64,000 bases of DNA from an uncultured Muribaculaceae bacterium (GTDB lineage: Bacteria > Bacteroidota > Bacteroidia > Bacteroidales > Muribaculaceae), in assembly GCA_910585275.1 (NCBI GenBank), contig CAJUCW010000006.1, positions 1 to 64,000 on the forward strand. The letters run 5' to 3'. This document shows positions 52,048 to 60,571 of this stretch, one piece after another. The notes beneath the pieces were generated by a model, which saw nothing but the letters and a program-made list of their open reading frames with translations, did not search any database and was not told the origin of the DNA. The first letter of the stretch is position 1; the number at the start of each line of letters is the position of its first letter. Position numbers and translations under genes: made by a program.

Positions 52048-54636
52048 ATGAAATTTATATTATCGGTTGCGGTCGCTCCAATGACCGTTTTAATGCTATG
52101 TGGATTCAACAGTCCCGGTAAGTCTGCCGGAGCTCTCACGCAATCCTTGAACGATAGCCTGTGGCAGAAATCGGTCTGGATTTCTGCCCCTGATGCGGAG
52201 GTCGTGGAGGAACGCATAGAAGGAAGTAACGAACGTGCGGCCGATGGCGCAAGCTGGTTTCTTTCGGATGTCAAGAACCGTAAGAATTTGGTGAGCGCCA
52301 AATGGATGACCTCAGGACTTGGTGTTTATCATATTTTTGTGAACGGCACTCCTGTAGGCGCGGAAGCCCTTAAACCAGGGTTCACCCATTGGCAGAAAAC
52401 CAAACGTTCGTTCACGTATAATCTGGATGACGTGTTCATAAAGGATGCCGGAGCCCTCAACCATATCTCTGCACAGGTCACGCCGGGTTGGTGGGCCGAC
52501 AAGATTATATCTCCCGGGGGAGCTGTAGGAATGCGAGGTAGGAAGCCCGCATTCCGCGGAGTGCTTGAACTTGTATATGACGACGGCACGAAAGAATATA
52601 TCTGCACCGACACCATCTCATGGAGAGCCGGCGTGGGAGGCCCTGTGAAACACGCGGCGGTTTTCGATGGGGAAGATTACGATGCCCGGGTTTCCATGCC
52701 TGGAGATATGTTGTCTTTTAATAAACCGGAAATCAATACTGAATTTCAGGGTGAAATACTACCTTCGGAAGGGGGAGAGGTATATTACCGTCACGACCTC
52801 TCCATGAAGCCTAAGGAGGCTTATATATGGAAGGGTGTCGCCGGTGCGGATTCATTGCATCATGGCACGGTCAAGGTTTTGCGCCGCTATGTGCGTGGAC
52901 AGAAAATGAAACTCCGGAAAGGGGAGACTCTTGTGGTGGATTTCGGCCAGAACGCTGCAGCTGTCCCTATGTTCGGTTTCAAAGGATCGAGGGGCGTTAC
53001 GCTTGAATGCCGCCCGTCGGAAATACTGAACGATGGAAACGGAGCCTTCTCCCGAGGGATGGACGGCCCTGAGGGGAGCATACACAGGGACAATCTGCGC
53101 GAACGCCAGCTCGGAATCCGCATGAGATATACATTCGCCGATTCAAAGCCTGTGAGCTATATGCCGGAATGCACATTCTTCGGTTACCGCTACGTGTCGG
53201 TCACTGCTGACGGCGATGTGGAGATAAACTCTCTTGAATCGGTGCCGGTGTCGTCTGTGGCGCAGAGTCATGAAACCGGCAGGATAGTGACGGGGCATGA
53301 TATGGTGAACCGCCTTATCTCCAATTCTTATTGGGGAATGCTGTCGAATTATCTTTCGGTACCTACCGACTGTCCGCAGCGCGATGAACGTCTCGGGTGG
53401 ATGGCTGACACGCAGGTGTTTGCCGAAACGGGGACATTCTTTGCCAACACTTCGCGCTTCTTCCATAAATGGCTCCGCGACGTGCGCGACACCCAGCGCC
53501 CCAGCGGCGCCTACACCGGAGTCGCTCCCGAGGCTCAGTATGGAAGCGACGAGGTGATGCGTCTCGGATGGTCGGATGCCGGAATAATTGTTCCGTGGGT
53601 CGTATGGAAGCAGTTTGACGACAAAAGCATAGTGGATGAACATTGGGATTCGATGGAGAGATATATGGACCATGTGTCGGCGCATGATTATGACCATTGC
53701 CGTCTGGCTCCTGAGAATGCCAATTATGAATGGGGCGACTGGCTTAGCTACGAACCTTTGGAGAGCTTCAGCCTCAAGTATACAGGCATTGACTCCAACG
53801 GCGGAAGATATGTGCTTCCCGAGGCTATAAACTATTGGAATTATCTGTGCGCGTGTTATTGGGTGATGGATTCCGGCATGATGGCCGATATGGCGCGTGC
53901 CACGGGACGCGATGCGGAGAAATATGAAGAGCTGGAACGCCGGGCACGACGCCGCATAGCCGACAATTTCATCGATGAATGCGGACGGTTCACTACTCCG
54001 GTGCTCAACACCATGCAGACCCCGGCCCTCTTCGCCCTGCACAACGGGCTTGTGGAGGGGAAAGCAAGGGACAACATGATTGAACGTTTGCGTAAAAATT
54101 TCACCGAGCATGGCAATACGCTTCAGACAGGTTTCCTCGGCACGTCGATACTAATGTCAACCCTCTCTGACAACGGGATGGCCGACATCGCATACGAGTT
54201 GCTGCTCCAGCACAATCATCCCAGCTGGTTCTATTCCATCGACAATGGCGCCACCACGATGTGGGAGCGTTGGAATTCATACACCAAGGAGCATGGCATG
54301 GGTCCGCAGGCTATGAACAGTTTCAACCATTACGCCTACGGGGCGGTGTGCGGATGGATATGGAAAACCATGGCCGGAATCTGCGCCGACACGGATAATC
54401 CCGGGTTCCGCAACATTGTGATGAAGCCGCTGCCTGACCGCCGCATAGGTTTCGTCGAAGCCGAATATCCTACACCGCGCGGAGTGGTGAAGAGTGCGTG
54501 GAAATATGACGGCGACCTTTGGAAATGGGATTTCACGGTGCCGGAAGGGTGTACGGCCGACGTGTCGCTTCCTGGTTCCTCCGCGTCCGTACCATACGAT
54601 GCCGGCACCTATCATGTGGAACTGAAACTTCCTTAA
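52048..54636 (+). CDS. GH78 alpha-L-rhamnosidase
   Basis: This 862-residue secreted enzyme has the Bac_rhamnosid architecture: N-terminal beta domains (GVYHIFVNGTPVGAEALKPGFTHW), a beta-sandwich (LRKGETLVVDFGQNAAAVPMF), and an (alpha/alpha)6 barrel opening with VPTDCPQRDERLGWMADTQVF, where Glu447 of RDERLGW is the likely general acid. The C-terminal domain is complete. The ATG at 52048 is preferred over a TTG at 52039. It removes terminal alpha-L-rhamnose, implying a rhamnosylated substrate for the PUL. The gap to the GH97 gene is 20 bases, so it is co-transcribed. Confidence 0.9.
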   Translation: MKFILSVAVAPMTVLMLCGFNSPGKSAGALTQSLNDSLWQKSVWISAPDAEVVEERIEGSNERAADGASWFLSDVKNRKNLVSAKWMTSGLGVYHIFVNGTPVGAEALKPGFTHWQKTKRSFTYNLDDVFIKDAGALNHISAQVTPGWWADKIISPGGAVGMRGRKPAFRGVLELVYDDGTKEYICTDTISWRAGVGGPVKHAAVFDGEDYDARVSMPGDMLSFNKPEINTEFQGEILPSEGGEVYYRHDLSMKPKEAYIWKGVAGADSLHHGTVKVLRRYVRGQKMKLRKGETLVVDFGQNAAAVPMFGFKGSRGVTLECRPSEILNDGNGAFSRGMDGPEGSIHRDNLRERQLGIRMRYTFADSKPVSYMPECTFFGYRYVSVTADGDVEINSLESVPVSSVAQSHETGRIVTGHDMVNRLISNSYWGMLSNYLSVPTDCPQRDERLGWMADTQVFAETGTFFANTSRFFHKWLRDVRDTQRPSGAYTGVAPEAQYGSDEVMRLGWSDAGIIVPWVVWKQFDDKSIVDEHWDSMERYMDHVSAHDYDHCRLAPENANYEWGDWLSYEPLESFSLKYTGIDSNGGRYVLPEAINYWNYLCACYWVMDSGMMADMARATGRDAEKYEELERRARRRIADNFIDECGRFTTPVLNTMQTPALFALHNGLVEGKARDNMIERLRKNFTEHGNTLQTGFLGTSILMSTLSDNGMADIAYELLLQHNHPSWFYSIDNGATTMWERWNSYTKEHGMGPQAMNSFNHYAYGAVCGWIWKTMAGICADTDNPGFRNIVMKPLPDRRIGFVEAEYPTPRGVVKSAWKYDGDLWKWDFTVPEGCTADVSLPGSSASVPYDAGTYHVELKLP

Positions 54637-54655
54637 TCTTTGACATTAATACCTT

Positions 54656-57600
54656 ATGAAACAGCTTATCATTATCTTCATAGCTTCGTTATATATCGCC
54701 GTTGACGTAATGGCATGGAATCCGGCCGGCGACCGTATGCTCACCCCATGGGGCGAGAACCTCAATCCTGCCAAAGTGCATCCGGAGTATCCCCGTCCGC
54801 AGATGAAGCGCGGCGAGTGGCTCAACCTCAACGGATTGTGGCAATATGCCATCACTCAAAAGAATGCAGCGCAACCGAAGTCGTACGACGGTGAGATTCT
54901 GGTTCCATTCGCTCCGCAGTCAGCCCTTTCGGGGGTGGGGCGCGATGTCACCGCAAACGACGAAATATGGTATCGCCGCACGTTCCGTGTCCCGTCCGGA
55001 TGGAAAGGGAAAAGGGTCATGCTCAATTTCGGTGCTGTCGATTGGAAGGCGGAGGTATGGGTCAACGGTGTGAAAGTAGGCTCACATACGGGTGGTTACA
55101 CACCATTCTCGTTCGATGCAACGCCTGCCCTTGTATCCGGGGAGAACACTGTCACCGTGAAGGTATGGGACCCGGGGCAGACGGTGAAGCATCCCATAGG
55201 GAAACAGCACGATGTGGCCGAGATGATATGGTATACGAATCAGAGCGGTATATGGCAGACTGTATGGTTGGAACCGGTGTCGGCGGCTCATATAGCACGA
55301 CTCAAGCTTACTCCGGACATCGACAGGAAACTCCTTTTGGTGGAGGCTATCGCTTCCGATGCTCCCGACGCATTGGTAGAGGCGACGCTCATTGCCGGGG
55401 AAGGGCGTAAGGTGTCGGCGAAAGGTTATGCCAACATGCCGTTTGAGTTGCCGATGCCGGAGGGGACGGTGCTTTGGTCGCCCGACACTCCGAAACTCTA
55501 TCCGCTGGAGGTAAGGCTGTTGTCGAACGGAAAGGTGGTAGATAAGGTGGATTCATATACGGCGTTCCGCAAGTTCTCCATTGCGAAGTGCGACAACGGG
55601 AACGTGCGTCTGATGCTTAACGACAAGCCGCTGTTCCATTTCGGTCCGCTGGATCAGGGATGGTGGCCTGACGGGCTATACACGGCTCCGTCCGACGAAG
55701 CGCTCCGCTATGATCTTGAAAAAACCAAGGACTGGGGGTTCAACATGGTGCGGAAGCATATCAAAGTAGAACCTGCCACGTGGTATGCCCATTGCGATAG
55801 CATCGGGTTGATTGTCTGGCAGGATATGCCGAGCATCGACGGTTTTCCTCCCGCCGGAGTGTGGGATATGCCGCGCTATAAAATCGGGCCGGAGATGGAA
55901 TATTCCAAGTGGGAGAAGGATAATTATTATAAGGAATGGGCAGAGATAATAGATTTTGTGTATAATTCACCCTCGGTTGGCGTTTATGTCCCTTTCAATG
56001 AGGCATGGGGACAGTTCGACACAGTAAAGACCGCCGAATGGACAAAGGCGTATGACCCTACGAGGCTTGTAAATCCTGCGAGCGGCGGCAACAATTTCCC
56101 TGCCGGTGATATCCTTGACTGGCACCATTATCCTGACCCTGTGATGTTCGCCCGCGATCCTGACCGTGCCAATGTGGTGGGAGAGTACGGGGGGCTTGGT
56201 CTCGTTGTGCCGGGCCACCGGTGGAACAACGGCGAGATATTCCAATATGCCGGTTTCCCCGACAGCGACGCGCTATGCGATGAGTATGAGGTGCAAGTGG
56301 AGAATCTGTTGCGGTTGGTGCCGCAGGGAATCGGAGCAGGTGTTTATACGCAGACTACCGATGTGGAGAACGAAATCAACGGCCTGATGACTTATGACCG
56401 CAAAGTTGTGAAAATCGACGAGTCGAGAATCCGCCGCATCAACCGCCGCATCGCCTCTTGCCTCTCTCCCGCTTCCGGGAAAGGGAGCGTGCATGATTTC
56501 ATCATGCGGACTATGCCTGCGTCAGTGCGTGTGTCGGAGTGTGACACTCTCGGGCATTTCTCGTTGCCACGGCCTTATAGCGTGCCATGCGTGCAAGGGA
56601 TATTCCAGGACCTCTTTTATTGGGACACTTATTTTACTAACGCCGGGCTGATTGCCGACGGCAACCTTGAGCAGGCGCGCAACAATATAGAGTGCATAGC
56701 CGCTATGATTGAACGGTTAGGGTTCATGCCTAACGCCAGCCGCGCTGACATGGCGCAGCGTTCGCAGCCTCCCTATTTCGCTCCGATGGTCGATGACTAT
56801 TTCAGGGCTACGGGCGACACCGTTCTCGTAAGGAAGATGATGCCCGTCATAGAGCGTGAGTACGAATTCTGGATGACGCAGCGAATAGCGCCTGACGGCC
56901 TTAACCGTTACGGGCATAACGCCGACAAGGAATATCTCCTTTCATTCTTCCGTGATGTTTCGCCAAGGATAGGAGTGAATCCCTCGGGACCGTATTCCGA
57001 GGCCGAACGGCTCGCGATGGGCGGACATCTGCTTGCGGAAGCCGAATCGGGATGGGATTTCAATCCCCGTTTCGAGCGTCGTTGCATGGACTACAATCCG
57101 GTTGACCTGAATTCCCTTCTCTATCTCTATGAGGTGCTGATGAGTGAATACACCGCTATGGATGGAAAGACAAAGGATGCCGGGGAGTGGAAGGAACGTG
57201 CCGTAAGACGTAAGAATCTTATGAGCAAACTTATGCTGGACGACAAGGGGGTGATGCGCGACTATGATTATGTGAACCGCCATCTCTCGCCGATATTCAG
57301 TGCAGCCTCTTTCATGCCGCTGTGGGTTGGGTTGGCCGATGAATCACAGGCTAAGGCCATGGCCGCAAACCTTGGGAGACTGGAGGCCCTTAACGGTCTT
57401 TATCCGTGTGAGCCTGGACCGAGGGAAGTGGCATGCCAATGGGATTTTCCTAACGGCTGGAGCGCGTGTGCGCTCACTGCCGTGGAAGGTCTTGACCGGT
57501 ATGGGTATGAAGCCGACGCCGACAGGCTTGCGAAGAAGTATCTGCGGTCAATAGAAAAAATCTTTGCCGAGACAGGTCAGCTCTGGGAAAAATATAATGC

Positions 57601-57703
57601 CGAGGAAGGTTCCGTCAACGTTACCGACGAATATGAGATGCCCGGCGATTTCATGGGGTGGACCGCTGGCGTATATTCAGCCCTTCTTGCGCGTAAAAAA
57701 TAG
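54656..57703 (+). CDS. GH2-GH37 fusion enzyme (beta-glycosidase plus trehalase-type domain)
   Basis: This 1015-residue secreted protein joins two catalytic modules. Residues about 20-610 are GH2: jelly-roll (LNLNGLWQYAIT...DEIWYRRTFRVP), immunoglobulin-like part and barrel with acid/base Glu449 (VPFNEAWGQF) and nucleophile Glu510 (VVGEYGG). Residues about 620-1015 are an (alpha/alpha)6 domain of GH37 type: DLFYWDTYFTNAGL, PNASRADMAQRSQPPYF, acid Asp801 in AESGWDFNPRF, CQWDFPNGWSA, and Glu978 in LWEKYNAEEGS, matching both E. coli trehalase catalytic positions. Nothing at the junction suggests a frameshift or stop. Both sites look intact, so it may cut two linkages of one glycan. GH37 fusion to GH2 is not an architecture I know to be characterised. 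Confidence 0.88.
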   Translation: MKQLIIIFIASLYIAVDVMAWNPAGDRMLTPWGENLNPAKVHPEYPRPQMKRGEWLNLNGLWQYAITQKNAAQPKSYDGEILVPFAPQSALSGVGRDVTANDEIWYRRTFRVPSGWKGKRVMLNFGAVDWKAEVWVNGVKVGSHTGGYTPFSFDATPALVSGENTVTVKVWDPGQTVKHPIGKQHDVAEMIWYTNQSGIWQTVWLEPVSAAHIARLKLTPDIDRKLLLVEAIASDAPDALVEATLIAGEGRKVSAKGYANMPFELPMPEGTVLWSPDTPKLYPLEVRLLSNGKVVDKVDSYTAFRKFSIAKCDNGNVRLMLNDKPLFHFGPLDQGWWPDGLYTAPSDEALRYDLEKTKDWGFNMVRKHIKVEPATWYAHCDSIGLIVWQDMPSIDGFPPAGVWDMPRYKIGPEMEYSKWEKDNYYKEWAEIIDFVYNSPSVGVYVPFNEAWGQFDTVKTAEWTKAYDPTRLVNPASGGNNFPAGDILDWHHYPDPVMFARDPDRANVVGEYGGLGLVVPGHRWNNGEIFQYAGFPDSDALCDEYEVQVENLLRLVPQGIGAGVYTQTTDVENEINGLMTYDRKVVKIDESRIRRINRRIASCLSPASGKGSVHDFIMRTMPASVRVSECDTLGHFSLPRPYSVPCVQGIFQDLFYWDTYFTNAGLIADGNLEQARNNIECIAAMIERLGFMPNASRADMAQRSQPPYFAPMVDDYFRATGDTVLVRKMMPVIEREYEFWMTQRIAPDGLNRYGHNADKEYLLSFFRDVSPRIGVNPSGPYSEAERLAMGGHLLAEAESGWDFNPRFERRCMDYNPVDLNSLLYLYEVLMSEYTAMDGKTKDAGEWKERAVRRKNLMSKLMLDDKGVMRDYDYVNRHLSPIFSAASFMPLWVGLADESQAKAMAANLGRLEALNGLYPCEPGPREVACQWDFPNGWSACALTAVEGLDRYGYEADADRLAKKYLRSIEKIFAETGQLWEKYNAEEGSVNVTDEYEMPGDFMGWTAGVYSALLARKK

Positions 57704-57704
57704 A

Positions 57705-57736
57705 TTTGCATTATTCGGGGGGAATATCTATTTTTG
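57705..57736 (+). promoter_or_regulatory. Promoter of the folA operon
   Basis: TTTG (57705-57708), 20 bases, TATTTTTG (57729-57736), a complete match. It begins two bases after the preceding stop codon. Confidence 0.8.
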
Positions 57737-57768
57737 TGGAGGATAACAGTCTCCTAAAAATAGTATAT

Positions 57769-58281
57769 ATGGATGTTAACATGATAGTGGCGGCGGGCGA
57801 CGACGGGGCCATCGGGCGTAAAGGCGACCTGATATGGCATATCTCTTCCGATTTACGCCGTTTCAAGGCCCTGACCATGGGCCACCCCGTGATTATGGGG
57901 CGCAAGACCTGGGAATCGTTGCCTAAGAAGCCCCTGCCGGGACGGCTCAACATAGTGGTGACCCGTAATGCCGGATATAAGGCGGATGGGGCGGCGGTTG
58001 CCACGTGTCCTGAAGAGGCGTTGCGTCTTGCCGATGAGTGGGTATCTCCCTCGGGCGAGGCAGCGTCTCCGTTCGTTATGGGCGGCGCGCAGATTTATAA
58101 TGAGTTCATGCCGTCGGTCAATCGTATTTTCCTTACCCGTGTGCATGCCGTTTGTGCGGATGCCGACGCACGTCTTCCGAAAGTATGGGAAGACGGCGAA
58201 TGGGAAATTGAAGAGGCCACGGAGCCGGAACGCACTTCCGAAGGGGTGGAATATGATTACGTCACATACCGGAAAAAGTGA
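57769..58281 (+). CDS. folA: Dihydrofolate reductase
   Basis: This 170-residue enzyme reduces dihydrofolate to tetrahydrofolate with NADPH. Visible are the N-terminal MIVAAGDDGAIGRKGDLIWHI, catalytic Asp28 in SSDLRRFKALT, the NADPH-binding GRKTWESLP and FVMGGAQIYNEFM. The frame opens at 57706 with TTG, inside the promoter, so ATG 57769 (or 57781) is the start. The usual LPW of the active-site loop is LIW. It overlaps the next gene by four bases (GTGA). No thymidylate synthase gene is nearby. Confidence 0.95.
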   Translation: MDVNMIVAAGDDGAIGRKGDLIWHISSDLRRFKALTMGHPVIMGRKTWESLPKKPLPGRLNIVVTRNAGYKADGAAVATCPEEALRLADEWVSPSGEAASPFVMGGAQIYNEFMPSVNRIFLTRVHAVCADADARLPKVWEDGEWEIEEATEPERTSEGVEYDYVTYRKK

Positions 58282-59573
58282 AGATAGTCATTGTCAATAA
58301 AAGCGACTCCACCGGCGGGGCGGCCGTTGTGAGCCGCCGGCTTATGGAGGCGTTGCGTGAAGAAGGTGCCGACGCGAGAATGCTTGTGGTGGAGAAACTG
58401 ACCGATTCTTCCTACGTGGAGACGGTTTCCCCGAAGCGGAAGGCGATGGTGCCGTTTCTTATGGAACGTCTGAAGATTTTTATCCATCTGCGTTTTTCGC
58501 GCAAAAATCTTTTCAAGGTTGATACAGCTTCCGACGGATTGCCCCTTTGGCGGCATCCGCTCGTGAAGGACGCCGACGCTATCCTTCTTAACTGGGTGAA
58601 CCAAGGTATGCTGTCGCTCAAAGGGGTGAGGAAGATTCTGGAACTCGGGAAACCGGTGGTGTGGACTATGCACGACATGTGGTGTATGACTGGTGTTTGC
58701 CACCATGCAGGGTTGTGCCGAGGGTTTGAGGATAAAGACACCCTTTGCCGGGACTGCCCGTTGCTGCCTGAGGGCGACAGCCTTGCATGCGATGTGGCGT
58801 TGCGTAAGCTTGCCACCTACGGGTTGGCACGAAAAATTAAATTTGTGGCGGTAAGCCGGTGGCTTGCCGAAAAGGGTAGGGGAAGCGTGCTTCTCGGCGC
58901 CCAAGACGTGAGCGTCATCCCTAATGCTTTTATTATAAACGGGGAATCCCGCAGTCGTATTGCAAAACGGAACGGGGAGAAGGTGACGCTTCTTTTCGGT
59001 GCCGCACGCCTGGACGACCCTATAAAAGGGCTTCCCGTGCTTGTGGAGACTACACGGAAGCTGCGGATGGAAAATCCGGAACTTGCCGACAGGCTTGAGC
59101 TCGTGACCTACGGCGGTGTCAAGAATGCGGAAGCTTTGACGGGGTTCGGCATACGCCATCGACATTTAGGTGTGATAAAAGGTGAGGATGCAATAAGGGA
59201 AACTTATGAAAACGCCGATATCCTTGTGTCGGCTTCAAGCTACGAGACGCTCCCGGGCACTCTTGTGGAAGCGCAGGCATACGGATGCATACCCGTAAGC
59301 TTCGACCGAGGCGGCCAGCGCGACATCGTTGACCACAAATCGACCGGATACATCGCGCGTTATCCCGAAGGATGCGAGTCGGCGGAAGACGATGCCGTTT
59401 CCGAAGCGGCAAGCCGTCTTGCCGAAGGGGTACGGTGGGCTGTGGCCATGACAGAGAACCCTTCGGGATATGCGGATATTATAAGGAATATGCGTAAGAA
59501 CGTGGAGACCCGCTTCTCGCCGCAGGCTGTGGCGCGTAGCTATCTGTCGTTGATTGGCTGCCGATTCGGTTGA
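58278..59573 (+). CDS. GT4-family glycosyltransferase
   Basis: This 431-residue protein has the GT-B fold: N-terminal VNKSDSTGGAAVVSRRLMEAL, a cysteine-rich insert typical of one capsule/LPS subgroup (MHDMWCMTGVCHHAGLC...LCRDCP), and the C-terminal donor-binding domain with SASSYETLPGTLVEAQAYGCIPVSF (E-x7-E). It starts with GTG overlapping the folA stop. It probably adds a sugar to a surface glycan; donor and acceptor are unknown. Confidence 0.88.
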   Translation: MKIVIVNKSDSTGGAAVVSRRLMEALREEGADARMLVVEKLTDSSYVETVSPKRKAMVPFLMERLKIFIHLRFSRKNLFKVDTASDGLPLWRHPLVKDADAILLNWVNQGMLSLKGVRKILELGKPVVWTMHDMWCMTGVCHHAGLCRGFEDKDTLCRDCPLLPEGDSLACDVALRKLATYGLARKIKFVAVSRWLAEKGRGSVLLGAQDVSVIPNAFIINGESRSRIAKRNGEKVTLLFGAARLDDPIKGLPVLVETTRKLRMENPELADRLELVTYGGVKNAEALTGFGIRHRHLGVIKGEDAIRETYENADILVSASSYETLPGTLVEAQAYGCIPVSFDRGGQRDIVDHKSTGYIARYPEGCESAEDDAVSEAASRLAEGVRWAVAMTENPSGYADIIRNMRKNVETRFSPQAVARSYLSLIGCRFG

Positions 59574-59600
59574 GCGGTTAGAAAATATTATGTATATTTG
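59570..59600 (+). promoter_or_regulatory. Promoter of the second WYL regulator gene
   Basis: TTG (59570-59572), 20 bases, TATATTTG (59593-59600). The -33 element overlaps the stop of the glycosyltransferase gene. It places the transcript start near 59605, after an in-frame upstream start at 59598, so the ATG at 59640 is the real one. Confidence 0.8.
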
Positions 59601-59639
59601 CAGTCGGAACGTAAAGTCCGCCTTATAAAACCACCTGTT

Positions 59640-60560
59640 ATGCCACGCGACCTGATAAGCCGATACGTATGGATTGTGGATACGCTCACTCGCTATGAGC
59701 GTCTTACCCGCAAACAACTCAACCGCCTTTGGATGCGCTCTCCGCTTTCGAACGGCGAGCCTCTTCCCGAGCGTACGTTCTATCATTATCGCAGGGCTAT
59801 AGAAGAGAACTTTCAGATCGACATAGCCTGCGACAGCCAGGGACGTTATTACATTGACCGCGATAACTCGCGCCAGAGCCGCGCTTTCACCAACTGGATG
59901 CTCGACTCCTACGCCGTGAGCAATGCCATAAAAGGAAGCGACGCACCGATGGACCGTGTGGAAATCGAAGACGTGCCTTCGGCAAGGGAGTTTCTGCCGG
60001 TGGTGCTTGACGCCATACGCAACAGCCACAAGATAGAGTTCACTTATGCCGGATTCAACCGCTCGCGTGCGGAACGGGGAATACGCTATGAACCCTATTT
60101 CCTGAAGCGTTACAAACAACGGTGGTATATGATCGGGCTTAAAGAGAAAGGTGGCGACATAAGGACGTATGCCCTTGACCGCGTGAAGGAAGTGAAGACT
60201 CTAGACGAGCCTTTCGTTAAGCCGGCAGACCTGGAGCTCAACGACCTCTTCGGCAATATCGTGGGGGTCACATCTTCGAAAGCCGATGTGAGAACGGTAA
60301 GGCTGCAGGCCACGCCTACCCAGGCCAAGTATTTCAGGGCGCTTCCGCTCCACCCTTCGCAAGACGAAGCCTTGCACGACGATTACTCCGTCTTTACCTA
60401 CCGGTTGAAGCTCAACTACGAGCTTGCACATGAAATCCTCAGTCTGGGCGATGCCGTGAAGGTGCTCGACCCCCCGGAACTGAAGGCAATGGTGGTGATG
60501 CAGCTTAAGTCGGCGTTGCAGCAATATGAAGGGGGCGACATGAAGAAAGATATTTTGTAA
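59640..60560 (+). CDS. WYL-domain transcriptional regulator (second copy)
   Basis: This 306-residue paralogue of the gene at 33304-34245 has the same order: helix-turn-helix-like start (SRYVWIVDTLTRYERLTRKQLNRLW), WYL domain with EPYFLKRYKQRWYMIGLKEKGG, and a C-terminal extension (LRLQATPTQAKYFRALPLHPSQ-like). The WYL core reads WYM here, closer to consensus than the first copy. The target is unknown. The nucleotidyltransferase gene follows after 11 bases. Confidence 0.85.
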   Translation: MPRDLISRYVWIVDTLTRYERLTRKQLNRLWMRSPLSNGEPLPERTFYHYRRAIEENFQIDIACDSQGRYYIDRDNSRQSRAFTNWMLDSYAVSNAIKGSDAPMDRVEIEDVPSAREFLPVVLDAIRNSHKIEFTYAGFNRSRAERGIRYEPYFLKRYKQRWYMIGLKEKGGDIRTYALDRVKEVKTLDEPFVKPADLELNDLFGNIVGVTSSKADVRTVRLQATPTQAKYFRALPLHPSQDEALHDDYSVFTYRLKLNYELAHEILSLGDAVKVLDPPELKAMVVMQLKSALQQYEGGDMKKDIL

Positions 60561-60571
60561 AATAATAATGA

